A stretch of DNA of 61,027 bases. Origin: Corallococcus carmarthensis (GTDB taxonomy: Bacteria; Myxococcota; Myxococcia; Myxococcales; Myxococcaceae). Positions 42,556-50,408 of this stretch are shown piece after piece. The notes beneath the pieces were generated by a model. It worked only from the letters and a program-made list of their open reading frames with translations, had not been told where the DNA came from and searched no databases. The stretch's first letter is position 1, and every line of letters starts with the position of its first letter. The translations under genes and the position numbers were made by a program. The stretch covers positions 1 through 61,027 of the forward strand of contig NZ_RAWE01000037.1 of NCBI RefSeq assembly GCF_003611695.1. The letters run 5' to 3'.

Positions 42556-43659
42556 ATGCCCCTCACGCGTCTGGACATCGCAGGCTACCGCTCCGTGCGT
42601 CAGCTCCACCTGGAGCTGGGGCCGGTGACCGTGGTGGTGGGACCCAACGGCAGCGGCAAGACGAACCTGTACCGCGCGCTGTACCTGCTCGCGGCGGCGG
42701 CGGAAGGACGGCTCGCGCGCACGCTGGCGGACGAAGGCGGCGCCCCGAGCGTGATGTGGGCCGGCCCGCGCGACCCGAAGAAACCGGCGCGCGTGCGCGT
42801 GACGGTGGACCTGGACGACCTCACCTACGAGCTGCAATGCGGCGTGGTACCCAGCGCGCCCGGAGAGCCGCGACCGACGATGTTCACCCTGGACCCGGAG
42901 GTGAAGGAGGAGCACCTCTGGGGGCACTCCGGAGGCCGGCGTCTGGTGTTGATGGAGCGCAAGGACCGCACGGCCTTCATCCGCGACTCGGACGGAAAGC
43001 GCGTGACGTTCCCCACGGAGCTGTGGGGCGCGGAGTCGGTGATGGATCAGCTCTCCGAACCGCACCGCTTCCCCCGGCTGTCGGAGGTCCAGCGCACGTT
43101 GGGAGCGTGGCGCTTCTACCACCACTTCCGCACCGACCCGGACGCGCTGCCCCGGCACCCGCAGGTGGGCGTGCGCACGCCAGTGCTCGCATCCGACGGG
43201 CGCGACCTCGCGGCGGCGCTTCAAACCATCTGGGAGGTGGGGGACGAGCGCGCCCTGGAGCAGGGCATCGACGACGCCTTCCCCGGAGCGAGGCTGGAGG
43301 TGCGAGCGGAGCAAGGCCGCTTCAGCCTCTTCCTGCACATGCCCGGCCTGTCGAGGCCCATGGCGGCCGCGGAGCTGTCGGACGGAACGCTGCGCTACCT
43401 GTGCCTGCTGGCGGCGCTGCTCAGCCCCAGGCCGCCCCCGTTCCTCGCGCTGAATGAACCGGAGACCAGCCTGCACCCGGAGCTGCTCGAACCGCTGGGC
43501 CGGCTCATCGTGCGAGCCTCCGAATACAGTCAGGTCTGGGTGACGACGCACGCGGAAGCGCTCGCCCGAGTCATCGCCGACAAGACCGGCACCTCGCCCG
43601 TGCACCTGGAGAAGCAGCAGGGCGCGACGACGGTGAAGCGGACCTGGAACGAAGAATGA
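42556..43659 (+). CDS. AAA-type ATPase (RecF/SMC-like ABC fold)
   Basis: A 367-residue predicted ATPase. Walker A is GPNGSGKTN near residue 30; an ABC-type signature helix AELSDGTLRYLCLLAAL precedes Walker B in FLALNEPETSLHPELL; and the switch His lies in VWVTTHAEALARV. The aspartate that usually precedes the Walker B Glu is Asn here (ALNEPE). There is no coiled-coil arm of SMC length. Proteins of this COG4637-like group occur in defence and repair settings, but no partner nuclease is nearby. Its stop overlaps the ATG of the TruB-like gene. Confidence 0.85.
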   Translation: MPLTRLDIAGYRSVRQLHLELGPVTVVVGPNGSGKTNLYRALYLLAAAAEGRLARTLADEGGAPSVMWAGPRDPKKPARVRVTVDLDDLTYELQCGVVPSAPGEPRPTMFTLDPEVKEEHLWGHSGGRRLVLMERKDRTAFIRDSDGKRVTFPTELWGAESVMDQLSEPHRFPRLSEVQRTLGAWRFYHHFRTDPDALPRHPQVGVRTPVLASDGRDLAAALQTIWEVGDERALEQGIDDAFPGARLEVRAEQGRFSLFLHMPGLSRPMAAAELSDGTLRYLCLLAALLSPRPPPFLALNEPETSLHPELLEPLGRLIVRASEYSQVWVTTHAEALARVIADKTGTSPVHLEKQQGATTVKRTWNEE

Positions 43660-44552
43660 CGCCCGGCCTCTACCTCACGCACAAGCCCGTGGGCGCCACC
43701 AGCTTCGCCACCGTCCGGGCCTTCCAGGAGGAAGCGCAGGCGACGAGGCCCGGCCGCCGCACGGCGCTGGTCCACGGCGGCACGTTGGATCCGTTCGCGG
43801 AAGGGCTGCTGTTGATGCTGGTGGGTCCGGCCACGCACCTCTTCGAACACCTGCACGCGGCGCCCAAGGTCTACGAGGCCCGCGTGGAGTGGGGCACGGA
43901 GATGGACACCGGCGACCTGCACGGCCGCCCCGTGCACCAGGGTGACGCCTCCGCGCTCACGCCCGAGCGCCTCGACGAAGCGCTGCGCCCGTTCCTCGGC
44001 TGGACGGACCAGGTGCCGCCCGCCACCAGCGCGAAGAAGCTCGGAGGCGAGCCCGCCTACCGCAAGGCCCACCGGGGTGAAGCCGTGGACCTGCCCCCGT
44101 CGCGCGTGTACCTGCACGCCGCGCGGTGGCTCTCGCACGACCTGCCTGGAGCCAGCGTCCTGGAGCTGACCTGCCGGGGCGGCTACTACGTCCGCTCCCT
44201 GGCCCGCGACCTGGGGCGCGCGCTCGGCTGCGGCGCGCACCTCTCCGAGTTGAAGCGCACGGCCATCGGTCCCTGGAAGGACCCGGGCCCCGGCCATCGT
44301 ATCGAACTGCACGGCCGAGACCTGCTGCCCTGGACGCACTCACGCGCGCTCACGGATCAAGACGTGGGCACCCTGCGCCAGGGCCAACCCATTCCCGTCG
44401 CGCCGCTCCAGGCTCCGGACTGGCGCCTCCCACCGGGCTACCCGGAGCCACCGGGTCCCGTGCGCGGCTTCCACCAGGGGAAGTTGACCTTCCTGCTCAC
44501 GCCCCGGGACGGCGTGCTCGCGCCAGAGACAGAGCTGCGCGGCGGCGTCTAG
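43656..44552 (+). CDS. truB: TruB-family tRNA pseudouridine synthase
   Basis: A 298-residue pseudouridine synthase that would convert U55 of tRNA. It has the opening KPVGATSFATV, the catalytic motif GGTLDPFAEGLL with Asp45, the KVYEARVEWG strand, PPATSAKK and the CRGGYYVRSLARDLGRAL motif. The catalytic block departs from the common TG(T)LDPLATGVL. It is not in the usual rbfA-infB context but is coupled to an ATPase gene, so it may be a second copy with a specialised target. The C-terminal 60 residues are Pro-rich and not PUA-like in an obvious way. Confidence 0.82.
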   Translation: MTPGLYLTHKPVGATSFATVRAFQEEAQATRPGRRTALVHGGTLDPFAEGLLLMLVGPATHLFEHLHAAPKVYEARVEWGTEMDTGDLHGRPVHQGDASALTPERLDEALRPFLGWTDQVPPATSAKKLGGEPAYRKAHRGEAVDLPPSRVYLHAARWLSHDLPGASVLELTCRGGYYVRSLARDLGRALGCGAHLSELKRTAIGPWKDPGPGHRIELHGRDLLPWTHSRALTDQDVGTLRQGQPIPVAPLQAPDWRLPPGYPEPPGPVRGFHQGKLTFLLTPRDGVLAPETELRGGV

Positions 44553-44564
44553 AACAGACGCCCC

Positions 44565-45161
44565 ATGGCCCCACCCGACCTGAAGACCGTCGAGCTGACC
44601 CCGGTGCTCTGGCCCGACCTCGAGAAGCTCTTCGGCCCCAACGGCGCCTGCGGCGGCTGCTGGTGCATGTACTGGCGCATCCCGGAGGGCGAGCGCTACG
44701 ACGACGTGCGAGGCCCCGACGCGAAGCGCCGCTTCAAGGCCCTGGTCGCGAGCGGAGCCGCGAAGGGCGTCCTCGCCTACGCGGACGGCGAACCGGTGGG
44801 CTGGGCCACCTTCGGCCCGCGCCGCGACTTCCCGCGCCTGGACCGCGCCCCCAGCTTCAAGTGCGACGACGCGGACACGGTCTCCTCCGTGCCCTGCTTC
44901 TTCATCCACCGGAACTGGCGCAACCAGGGCGTGGCCACCGCGCTGCTCGCCGCCGTGGAGGCCGCGGTGCGCCGCGAAGGCCCCCACACCCTCGAAGGCT
45001 ATCCGGTGAAACCACCCCGGGGCGAAGCGCGTATCAGCAACGGAATGGCCTACACGGGCACGCTCCCGTTCTTCCTCAAGCGCGGCTACGTCCACGTCGG
45101 GGACCGCCCCGCCGGAAAGCAGCGCGTGCGCAAGGCGCTCAGGCCCGCGCGCCGGAAGTGA
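44565..45161 (+). CDS. GNAT-family N-acetyltransferase
   Basis: A 198-residue acetyltransferase. The Cys-rich N-terminal loop GACGGCWCMYWRIPEGE is typical of a GNAT subgroup found in many bacteria. The acetyl-CoA loop is RNWRNQGVATALL (about residues 119-131), preceded by the beta strand SVPCFFIH and followed by GTLPFFLKRGYVHVG. It lies 12 bases after the TruB-like gene and is probably co-transcribed. The substrate is unknown. A GC-rich inverted repeat (CCACCCC / GGGGTGG, 45174-45188) after the stop may terminate transcription. Confidence 0.87.
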   Translation: MAPPDLKTVELTPVLWPDLEKLFGPNGACGGCWCMYWRIPEGERYDDVRGPDAKRRFKALVASGAAKGVLAYADGEPVGWATFGPRRDFPRLDRAPSFKCDDADTVSSVPCFFIHRNWRNQGVATALLAAVEAAVRREGPHTLEGYPVKPPRGEARISNGMAYTGTLPFFLKRGYVHVGDRPAGKQRVRKALRPARRK

Positions 45162-45195
45162 TGCTTCCGGTCACCACCCCGGGGGTGGGGGGGAT

Positions 45196-45230
45196 GGTGA
45201 CTGTCATCACCGCTGGTGACTGTTGTCACC
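45196..45230. promoter_or_regulatory. Twin palindromic activator sites
   Basis: Two related 16-bp palindromes: GGTGACTGTCATCACC (45196-45211) and GGTGACTGTTGTCACC (45215-45230), with centres 19 bp apart. They lie about 70-100 bases upstream of the -24 element at 45298, where enhancer-binding proteins for sigma-54 usually bind as two dimers. Operator use is inferred. Confidence 0.6.
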
Positions 45231-45297
45231 ACCCCGGCCTTCGCGTCATCACCGCGTAACTCCATGGAATCACTCAGGGTGTGCTGGCAGGCAGGGC

Positions 45298-45313
45298 TGG
45301 CACGACGCGCGCA
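45298..45313 (+). promoter_or_regulatory. Candidate sigma-54 promoter
   Basis: TGGCACGACGCGCGCA has the -24 box TGGCACG exactly and the -12 GC at the required spacing (10 bases between GG and GC); the two T residues before GC are replaced by GC. The start of transcription would be near 45324, giving a leader of about 45 bases before the gene at 45370, whose ribosome site is GGAG. Confidence 0.55.
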
Positions 45314-45369
45314 ATAGGTCCCGGCATGACTGCTTCCGCAAAGGAAGCCGCTCCTACCGGAGATCAAAA

Positions 45370-46872
45370 ATGACCACCATCAAGTCCACCGTCACCACCT
45401 CCCTGAACAGCAGCGCGGCGCTCGGCAACAAGGAACTCGCCGTCCTGCGCGGGACCTCGTCCCCCGCGAAGCAGGCGGCGGAGATGGCCGCCACGCTGAA
45501 CAACGTGAAGGCGCAGGTGGAAGGCCTGAAGTCGCAGCTGGCGGAGCTCAAGGCGAAGCAGGGCGGCGACCAGTTCACCACCGGCGGCGGCCACGGCTGC
45601 TGGGGCACCCCGAGCGACAACTGGCAGCCCAAGGACCTGGGCGCCCTGGTGGAGATGAACAAGCTCAACCAGACCCAGGGCCCCATCGGCGCGGAGAAGT
45701 TCGCGGACAGCATCGAGGCCGCCGTCGGCGACCTGGACGGCCAGGCCGCCTCCGGTGAGTACCGCGCCGTCGCGGACTGGGCCGCCAACAACCGCGAGCG
45801 CCTCACCCCGGAAGCCCGCCAGGTGATGGACATCTACAGCAAGTACGCGGCGCTCTCCCAGGCGCGCGGCGAGTCCGGCATCCCTCAGGGTGACTTCAAG
45901 AAGATGCTCGCGGAGATGCGCGACGTGGGTGACGCCGGCGCGAAGAAGTCGCTCGCCAACCTGGACAGCAAGACCCACGGCGGCACGGTGTCTGGCCAGG
46001 ACATGGCCCGCGCCATCCAGACGGGCACCGCGGACCACGACGGCCAGGCCGCCGGCGCGGAGCTGAAGGAGTTCGAGAAGTGGGCCTCCAAGAACGAGAG
46101 CCGCCTGTCCCCGGAGGCCAAGGAGGTCCTGGACGTCTACCGCAAGGCCGCCAAGGCCGCGCAGGCCGAAGGCCGCACCGGCCTCACGGACAAGGAGACC
46201 GCCGCCCTCAACAAGGAGATGCGCAAGGTGGGCGCCGGTGACGTGAGCGCCCGCAAGGCCACGGAGGCGCTGGACAAGGAGCAGGGCCCCATCTCCGGCG
46301 AGGACCTCACCAAGGCCATCAAGGACGGCATCTCCGACACCGACGGCCACTCCTCCACCTCCGAGCTGAAGGAGTTCGAGAAGTGGGCCGCCAAGAACGA
46401 GAGCCGCCTCACGCCCGAGGCCAAGGAGGTCCTGAAGACCTACCAGCAGGCCGCGAAGAAGGCCGGCCCGGAGGGCATGACGCAGAAGGAGGCCGACGCC
46501 ATGTTCAAGAAGATGGACGGCTTCAAGACCTTCCACGACAGCTCCATGCGCGACGCGCTGGAGGGCCTGGACTCCAAGAAGGGCAAGATCTCCGGCAGCG
46601 ACCTGACCGCCGCCATCGAGAAGGGCGCGGGGGACCTGGACGGCCAGGCGGCCGGCACCGAGTTCACCGACACGATGAAGTGGGCGCGCCAGAACTACGA
46701 CCGCCTCACGCCCGAGGCGAAGAAGGTGGTGGACACCTACGAGAAGTACGCCACCCGGTCGCAGGCCCAGGGCTCCACGGGCATCGACCAGAAGGACTTC
46801 AAGAAGATGATCAACGAGATGAAGTTCATCAGCACCCCGCGCCCCACGCGCCCCGTGTTCTTCGCGGCCTGA
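45370..46872 (+). CDS. Protein with four EF-hand-like repeats
   Basis: A 500-residue protein. Residues 1-70 are helical with a coiled-coil pattern (LNNVKAQVEGLKSQLAELKAK); then comes a Gly/His/Cys patch (GGGHGCWGTPSDNW) and four repeats of about 100 residues. Each repeat has a loop with D-x-D-G and a Glu six residues after the Gly (VGDLDGQAASGE at 119; equivalents at 220, 321 and 420), followed by a helix EFEKWA and RLTPEAK-x-V. Positions 3, 5, 6 and 12 of an EF-hand loop are present, but position 1 is Val, Thr, Ile or Ala, so calcium binding may be altered. There is no Sec signal. The start at 45370 follows CCGGAGATCAAAA. Confidence 0.78.
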   Translation: MTTIKSTVTTSLNSSAALGNKELAVLRGTSSPAKQAAEMAATLNNVKAQVEGLKSQLAELKAKQGGDQFTTGGGHGCWGTPSDNWQPKDLGALVEMNKLNQTQGPIGAEKFADSIEAAVGDLDGQAASGEYRAVADWAANNRERLTPEARQVMDIYSKYAALSQARGESGIPQGDFKKMLAEMRDVGDAGAKKSLANLDSKTHGGTVSGQDMARAIQTGTADHDGQAAGAELKEFEKWASKNESRLSPEAKEVLDVYRKAAKAAQAEGRTGLTDKETAALNKEMRKVGAGDVSARKATEALDKEQGPISGEDLTKAIKDGISDTDGHSSTSELKEFEKWAAKNESRLTPEAKEVLKTYQQAAKKAGPEGMTQKEADAMFKKMDGFKTFHDSSMRDALEGLDSKKGKISGSDLTAAIEKGAGDLDGQAAGTEFTDTMKWARQNYDRLTPEAKKVVDTYEKYATRSQAQGSTGIDQKDFKKMINEMKFISTPRPTRPVFFAA

Positions 46873-46874
46873 TG

Positions 46875-46922
46875 TGAAGCAGGGGGGATTTGAAGCAGGG
46901 GGGATTTGAAGCGAGGGGGATA
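46875..46922. repeat. Three tandem 16-bp repeats
   Basis: TGAAGCAGGGGGGATT occurs twice exactly and a third time with changes (TGAAGCGAGGGGGATA), starting two bases after the stop of the EF-hand-like gene. A run this regular may be a slippage product. Confidence 0.85.
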
Positions 46923-46978
46923 CAGCCACACGCATCCAGGGTTGTTCCCGCCGGTCGCCCGGCGGTGAACCCAGAGGT

Positions 46979-47008
46979 GCCCCGGACCTTCGGGGGAGGG
47001 TCCGGGGC
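46979..47008. terminator. Bidirectional terminator
   Basis: A 9-bp GC stem (GCCCCGGAC / GTCCGGGGC) with a 12-nt loop lies between convergent genes, followed on the plus strand by CCCTTTCATTT. It probably serves the EF-hand-like gene and also transketolase. Confidence 0.7.
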
Positions 47009-47052
47009 CCTTTCATTTGCGGGCCCCGGTCGGGCCGGACAGGCTCGGAGTC

Positions 47053-49110
47053 TTAGTGCTTCTTCGCCTTGGCGATGGTGGCGTGCGCTTCCTTCACCAC
47101 GTTCTCCACGGTGAAGCCGAACTTCTGCTGCAGCGCCTTGATGGGCGCGGAGGCACCGAAGCTGCGCATGCCGATGGCGCTGCCCGTGTGTCCCACCCAG
47201 CGCTCCCAGCCGAACGCCGCGCCCTTCTCCACGGAGACGCGCGCCTTCACGGACGGGGGCAGCACGCTGTCCTGGTACTCCTGGGGCTGCTGCTCGAACA
47301 GCTCCCACGAAGGCATGCTCACCACGCGCGCCTTGACGCCCTCGGCCTTGAGCTTCTCCGCGGCCTCCACCACCAGCGCCACCTCCGTGCCCGTGCCGAT
47401 GAGGATGACGTCCGGCGTGCCGCCCTCCGCCTCCAGCAGCGTGTACGCGCCCTTGGCCACGCCGGACGCCGGCGCGAACTTCGTGCGGTCCAGCGTGGGC
47501 ACCGGCTGACGCGACAGCACGAGCACCACCGGGTGGTGCTGCTGCTGCGCGATGTAGCGCCACGCCTCCGTCACCTCGTTGGCGTCACCGGGGCGCAGCA
47601 CGATGTTGCCCGGCACCGCGCGCAGGGACACCAGCTGCTCCACCGGCTGGTGCGTGGGGCCGTCCTCGCCCAGGCCAATGGAGTCGTGCGTGAAGATGTG
47701 GATGGACGGAATCTCCATCAGCGACGACAGGCGCATGGAGGGGCGCTCGTAGTCACTGAAGATGAGGAACGTGGCGCCGTAGGCGCGCACGTGGCTCAGG
47801 TTGAGGCCGTTGACGATGGAGCCCATCGCGTGCTCGCGCACGCCGAAGTGGATGTTGCGGCCCGAGTACTCGCCCGGCTTCATGGACGTGGAGGCGGACA
47901 GGTACGTCTTCGTGGACGGGTTCAGGTCCGCGGAGCCGCCCACCAGCCACGGGTAGTTCTTCGCCAGCGCGTTGAGCACCTTGCCGCCGGACTCACGGGT
48001 GGCCATGCCCTTCGCGTCCGCGGGGAACACCGGCAGCTCCTTGTCCCAGCCTTCCGGCAGCTCGCGCTTGAGCATCGCCTCCAGCTCGCGCGCCAGCTCC
48101 GGGTGCTGCTTGCTGTAGTCCGCCCGCGACTTCTCCCACGCGTCGCGCAGCGCCTTGCCGCGAGCGCCCATGCGCTCCTGGAAGCGCTCGCGCACGCCGT
48201 CGGGCACCAGGAACTGCGCGTCCTCGGGCCAGCCGTAGGCCTTCTTGGTGGCCTTGATCTCCTCGGCGCCCAGGGGTTCGCCGTGGGCGCTGGCGGAGCC
48301 CTGCTTCTTGGGCGACCCGTAGCCGATGAAGGAGTTGACGATGATGAGCGTGGGCTTGCCGCGCTCGTCCTTGAAGGAGCGGTAGGCCTTGGACAGCGCG
48401 TCCAGGTCGTTGGCGTCGGTGACCTTCAGCACGCGCCAGCCGTAGCCCTCGAAGCGGCGGCCCACGTCCTCCGTGAAGGCCAGGTCGGTGCTGCCGTCGA
48501 TGGAGATGTGATTGCTGTCGTAGATCCAGCACAGGTTGGGCAGCTGGAGGTGGCCCGCGAGCGACGCGGCCTCGGACGCCACGCCCTCCATCATGTCGCC
48601 GTCGCCGCAGAGCGCGTAGACGTCATGGGTGAACAGGTCGAAGCCCGGCTTGTTGAAGTGGCCGGCCAGCCACTTGCTGGCGATGGCCATGCCCACGCTG
48701 TTGGAGACGCCCGCGCCCAGGGGGCCGGTGGTGGTCTCCACGCCGGTGGTCCAGTGGTATTCCGGGTGGCCCGGGGTGGCGGAGTCCAGCTGGCGGAAGT
48801 TGCGGATGTCGTCCAGCGACACGGCCGGCACGTCGGTGACCTTGGCGTCCTTCACGCGCTTCACGCCGGCCAGGTGCAGCAGGCTGTAGAGCAGCATGGA
48901 CGCGTGGCCGTTGGACAGGATGAAGCGGTCGCGGTCCGGCCAGTTCGGCTGGGCCGGGTCGTAGCGCAGCTCCTGCTGCCACAGCTGGTAGGCCACGGGC
49001 GCCAGCGCCATGGGCGCGCCCGGGTGGCCCGAGTGGGCCTTCTCCACCGCGTCCATGGACAGCGTGCGGATGGTGTTGATTGCCTGGGTATCGATCTTCT
49101 CGGTCGTCAT
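47053..49110 (-). CDS. tkt: Transketolase
   Basis: A 685-residue thiamine diphosphate enzyme that moves two-carbon ketol units between sugar phosphates in the non-oxidative pentose phosphate pathway. Family marks are all present: AHSGHPGAPM near the N-terminus, the ThDP/Mg site GDGDMMEGV...NLCWIYDSNHISIDG, HPEYHWTTGVETTTGPLG, and in the second half FGVREHAMGSI and HDSIGLGEDGPTHQPVEQL. The length fits bacterial enzymes. The ATG at 49110 has GGGAGG six bases upstream. It appears to be transcribed alone. Confidence 0.97.
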   Translation of the reverse strand: MTTEKIDTQAINTIRTLSMDAVEKAHSGHPGAPMALAPVAYQLWQQELRYDPAQPNWPDRDRFILSNGHASMLLYSLLHLAGVKRVKDAKVTDVPAVSLDDIRNFRQLDSATPGHPEYHWTTGVETTTGPLGAGVSNSVGMAIASKWLAGHFNKPGFDLFTHDVYALCGDGDMMEGVASEAASLAGHLQLPNLCWIYDSNHISIDGSTDLAFTEDVGRRFEGYGWRVLKVTDANDLDALSKAYRSFKDERGKPTLIIVNSFIGYGSPKKQGSASAHGEPLGAEEIKATKKAYGWPEDAQFLVPDGVRERFQERMGARGKALRDAWEKSRADYSKQHPELARELEAMLKRELPEGWDKELPVFPADAKGMATRESGGKVLNALAKNYPWLVGGSADLNPSTKTYLSASTSMKPGEYSGRNIHFGVREHAMGSIVNGLNLSHVRAYGATFLIFSDYERPSMRLSSLMEIPSIHIFTHDSIGLGEDGPTHQPVEQLVSLRAVPGNIVLRPGDANEVTEAWRYIAQQQHHPVVLVLSRQPVPTLDRTKFAPASGVAKGAYTLLEAEGGTPDVILIGTGTEVALVVEAAEKLKAEGVKARVVSMPSWELFEQQPQEYQDSVLPPSVKARVSVEKGAAFGWERWVGHTGSAIGMRSFGASAPIKALQQKFGFTVENVVKEAHATIAKAKKH

Positions 49111-49182
49111 GCGGCCTCCCGCGCTGAGCCTTCGTCGCGGGCGCACCATGCCGTAACTGGGTCCGCCGCGCCGCACCAAACG

Positions 49183-49218
49183 CGCCCGTCCGTCGGCAGG
49201 CACACCGACGGTCGGGCG
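49183..49218 (-). terminator. Terminator of the arginase-family gene
   Basis: A 14-position stem (CGCCCG-x-CCGTCGG / CCGACGG-x-CGGGCG with one mismatch) and an 8-nt loop lie 30 bases past the stop of the minus-strand gene at 49248. Confidence 0.6.
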
Positions 49219-49247
49219 GGGGGCCGGGGGCTTTTTCCGGGAATGCG

Positions 49248-50180
49248 CTACGGAACGCGGCCGCTCTGGACGAACGCCGCGACCACGGCATCGGTGAAGG
49301 CCCGGGAGCAATGGCCCTCCGGGTCCAGGTCGGGGTCCAGGATGGTGAGCTCCAGGCCCACCGCCTGGGGGCTCGCGAGCAGCGACGCGAGCAGCGCGGT
49401 CAACTCCTCCAGGCGCAGCCCGTCCGGGTTGGGCGAATCCACGGCGGGCATGACGCTCAGGTCCAGCACGTCCGCGTCCACGTGGATCCAGAACCCCGGA
49501 AGCCCCCGAGCCTCCAGCCGCGAGCGGGCCTCGTCGCCCACGGCCTTCGCGCCGCGCGCACGGATGGCGGTGAGCGGCAGCGAAGGGATGCGGGAGGTGT
49601 CGAACTCGTGCACCGCGGACTCGGCGGTGTCCTCGGCGGTGCGGGACAGGCCCAGGTGCACCACGTCCTCTTCGCGCAGGTAGGGCTTGAGGCCGTCCAG
49701 GTCGCACAGGGCATCGGGCCCATGTCCGGTGGCCAGCGCCAGGTCCAGCCCCGCCGCGGTGAACCAGCCCGCCAGGCGAGCGCGGTCCTTCACGTAGGAG
49801 AAGTCGTCATGCGCGTCGATGAACGCCAGCCCATGCGCCCCGGCCCGTCGAAGCGCGAGCGAAGAGCCCACGAGCACGCTGCAATCCCCACCCAGCAGCA
49901 GCACGAACCGTCCCAGGGCCCGCAGCGCGCCCACGCGGTCCGCGAGCGCCACGCTGTAGCGGCCCAGCGCCGCGCCGTTGCGGAAGCCGATGTCCGGCTC
50001 CGCCGCCGGTGAGTACGGAGGCGGCGTCACGACGCCCGCGTCCTCCGCGCCCAACCGCGCCACGATGCCCTGCTCGCGCAGGACCCGGGGCAGTTGATAC
50101 ACGCCCGGAATCGCACCCGGGGAAGCGGGCCGCAGGCCCAGGTTGGACGGCGCATCCAGGACGCTGATGGGCGGGAACAT
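49248..50180 (-). CDS. Arginase/agmatinase-family protein
   Basis: A 310-residue ureohydrolase-fold protein. The metal-binding blocks are LLGGDCS (residues 96-101), DAHDDF (122-127) and HVDADVLD (233-240). In arginases and agmatinases the first block is GGDHS, whose His binds Mn; here it is Cys100, so the metal site or reaction may differ. The remaining ligands (Asp122, His124, Asp126, Asp235, Asp237) are present. The substrate may be a guanidino or formimidoyl compound. The start at 50180 is the only ATG that includes the full first strand. Confidence 0.85.
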   Translation of the reverse strand: MFPPISVLDAPSNLGLRPASPGAIPGVYQLPRVLREQGIVARLGAEDAGVVTPPPYSPAAEPDIGFRNGAALGRYSVALADRVGALRALGRFVLLLGGDCSVLVGSSLALRRAGAHGLAFIDAHDDFSYVKDRARLAGWFTAAGLDLALATGHGPDALCDLDGLKPYLREEDVVHLGLSRTAEDTAESAVHEFDTSRIPSLPLTAIRARGAKAVGDEARSRLEARGLPGFWIHVDADVLDLSVMPAVDSPNPDGLRLEELTALLASLLASPQAVGLELTILDPDLDPEGHCSRAFTDAVVAAFVQSGRVP

Positions 50181-50408
50181 GGGGAAGAGATACCGCTGTT
50201 CCGGCCTGCTCGCCCTTCTTCAGTAGCGGGAGCAGCCCCTGGATGCGGATGGCTTTGGCGGATGGACGCTCAGCAGGTGTTTCCTGCCGTGAGTTGGATA
50301 GGCCGGAATGATTGGATTTTTCCTCCGCACCGGGAAATTCTGATGAGCGTTTGGGTTTGGCGTGTCGAGCAGGTGCTTTGACCCGCCCGATTACGAGGTG
50401 CGCAAAAT

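Noticed and set aside
45364-47016. A 550-residue minus-strand open frame
   Set aside because: It is the shadow of the EF-hand-like repeats, with Leu/Gly/Val-rich repetitive sequence and no start signal.
47017-49683. An 888-residue plus-strand open frame
   Set aside because: It lies opposite transketolase and the arginase-family gene, both with clear family motifs.
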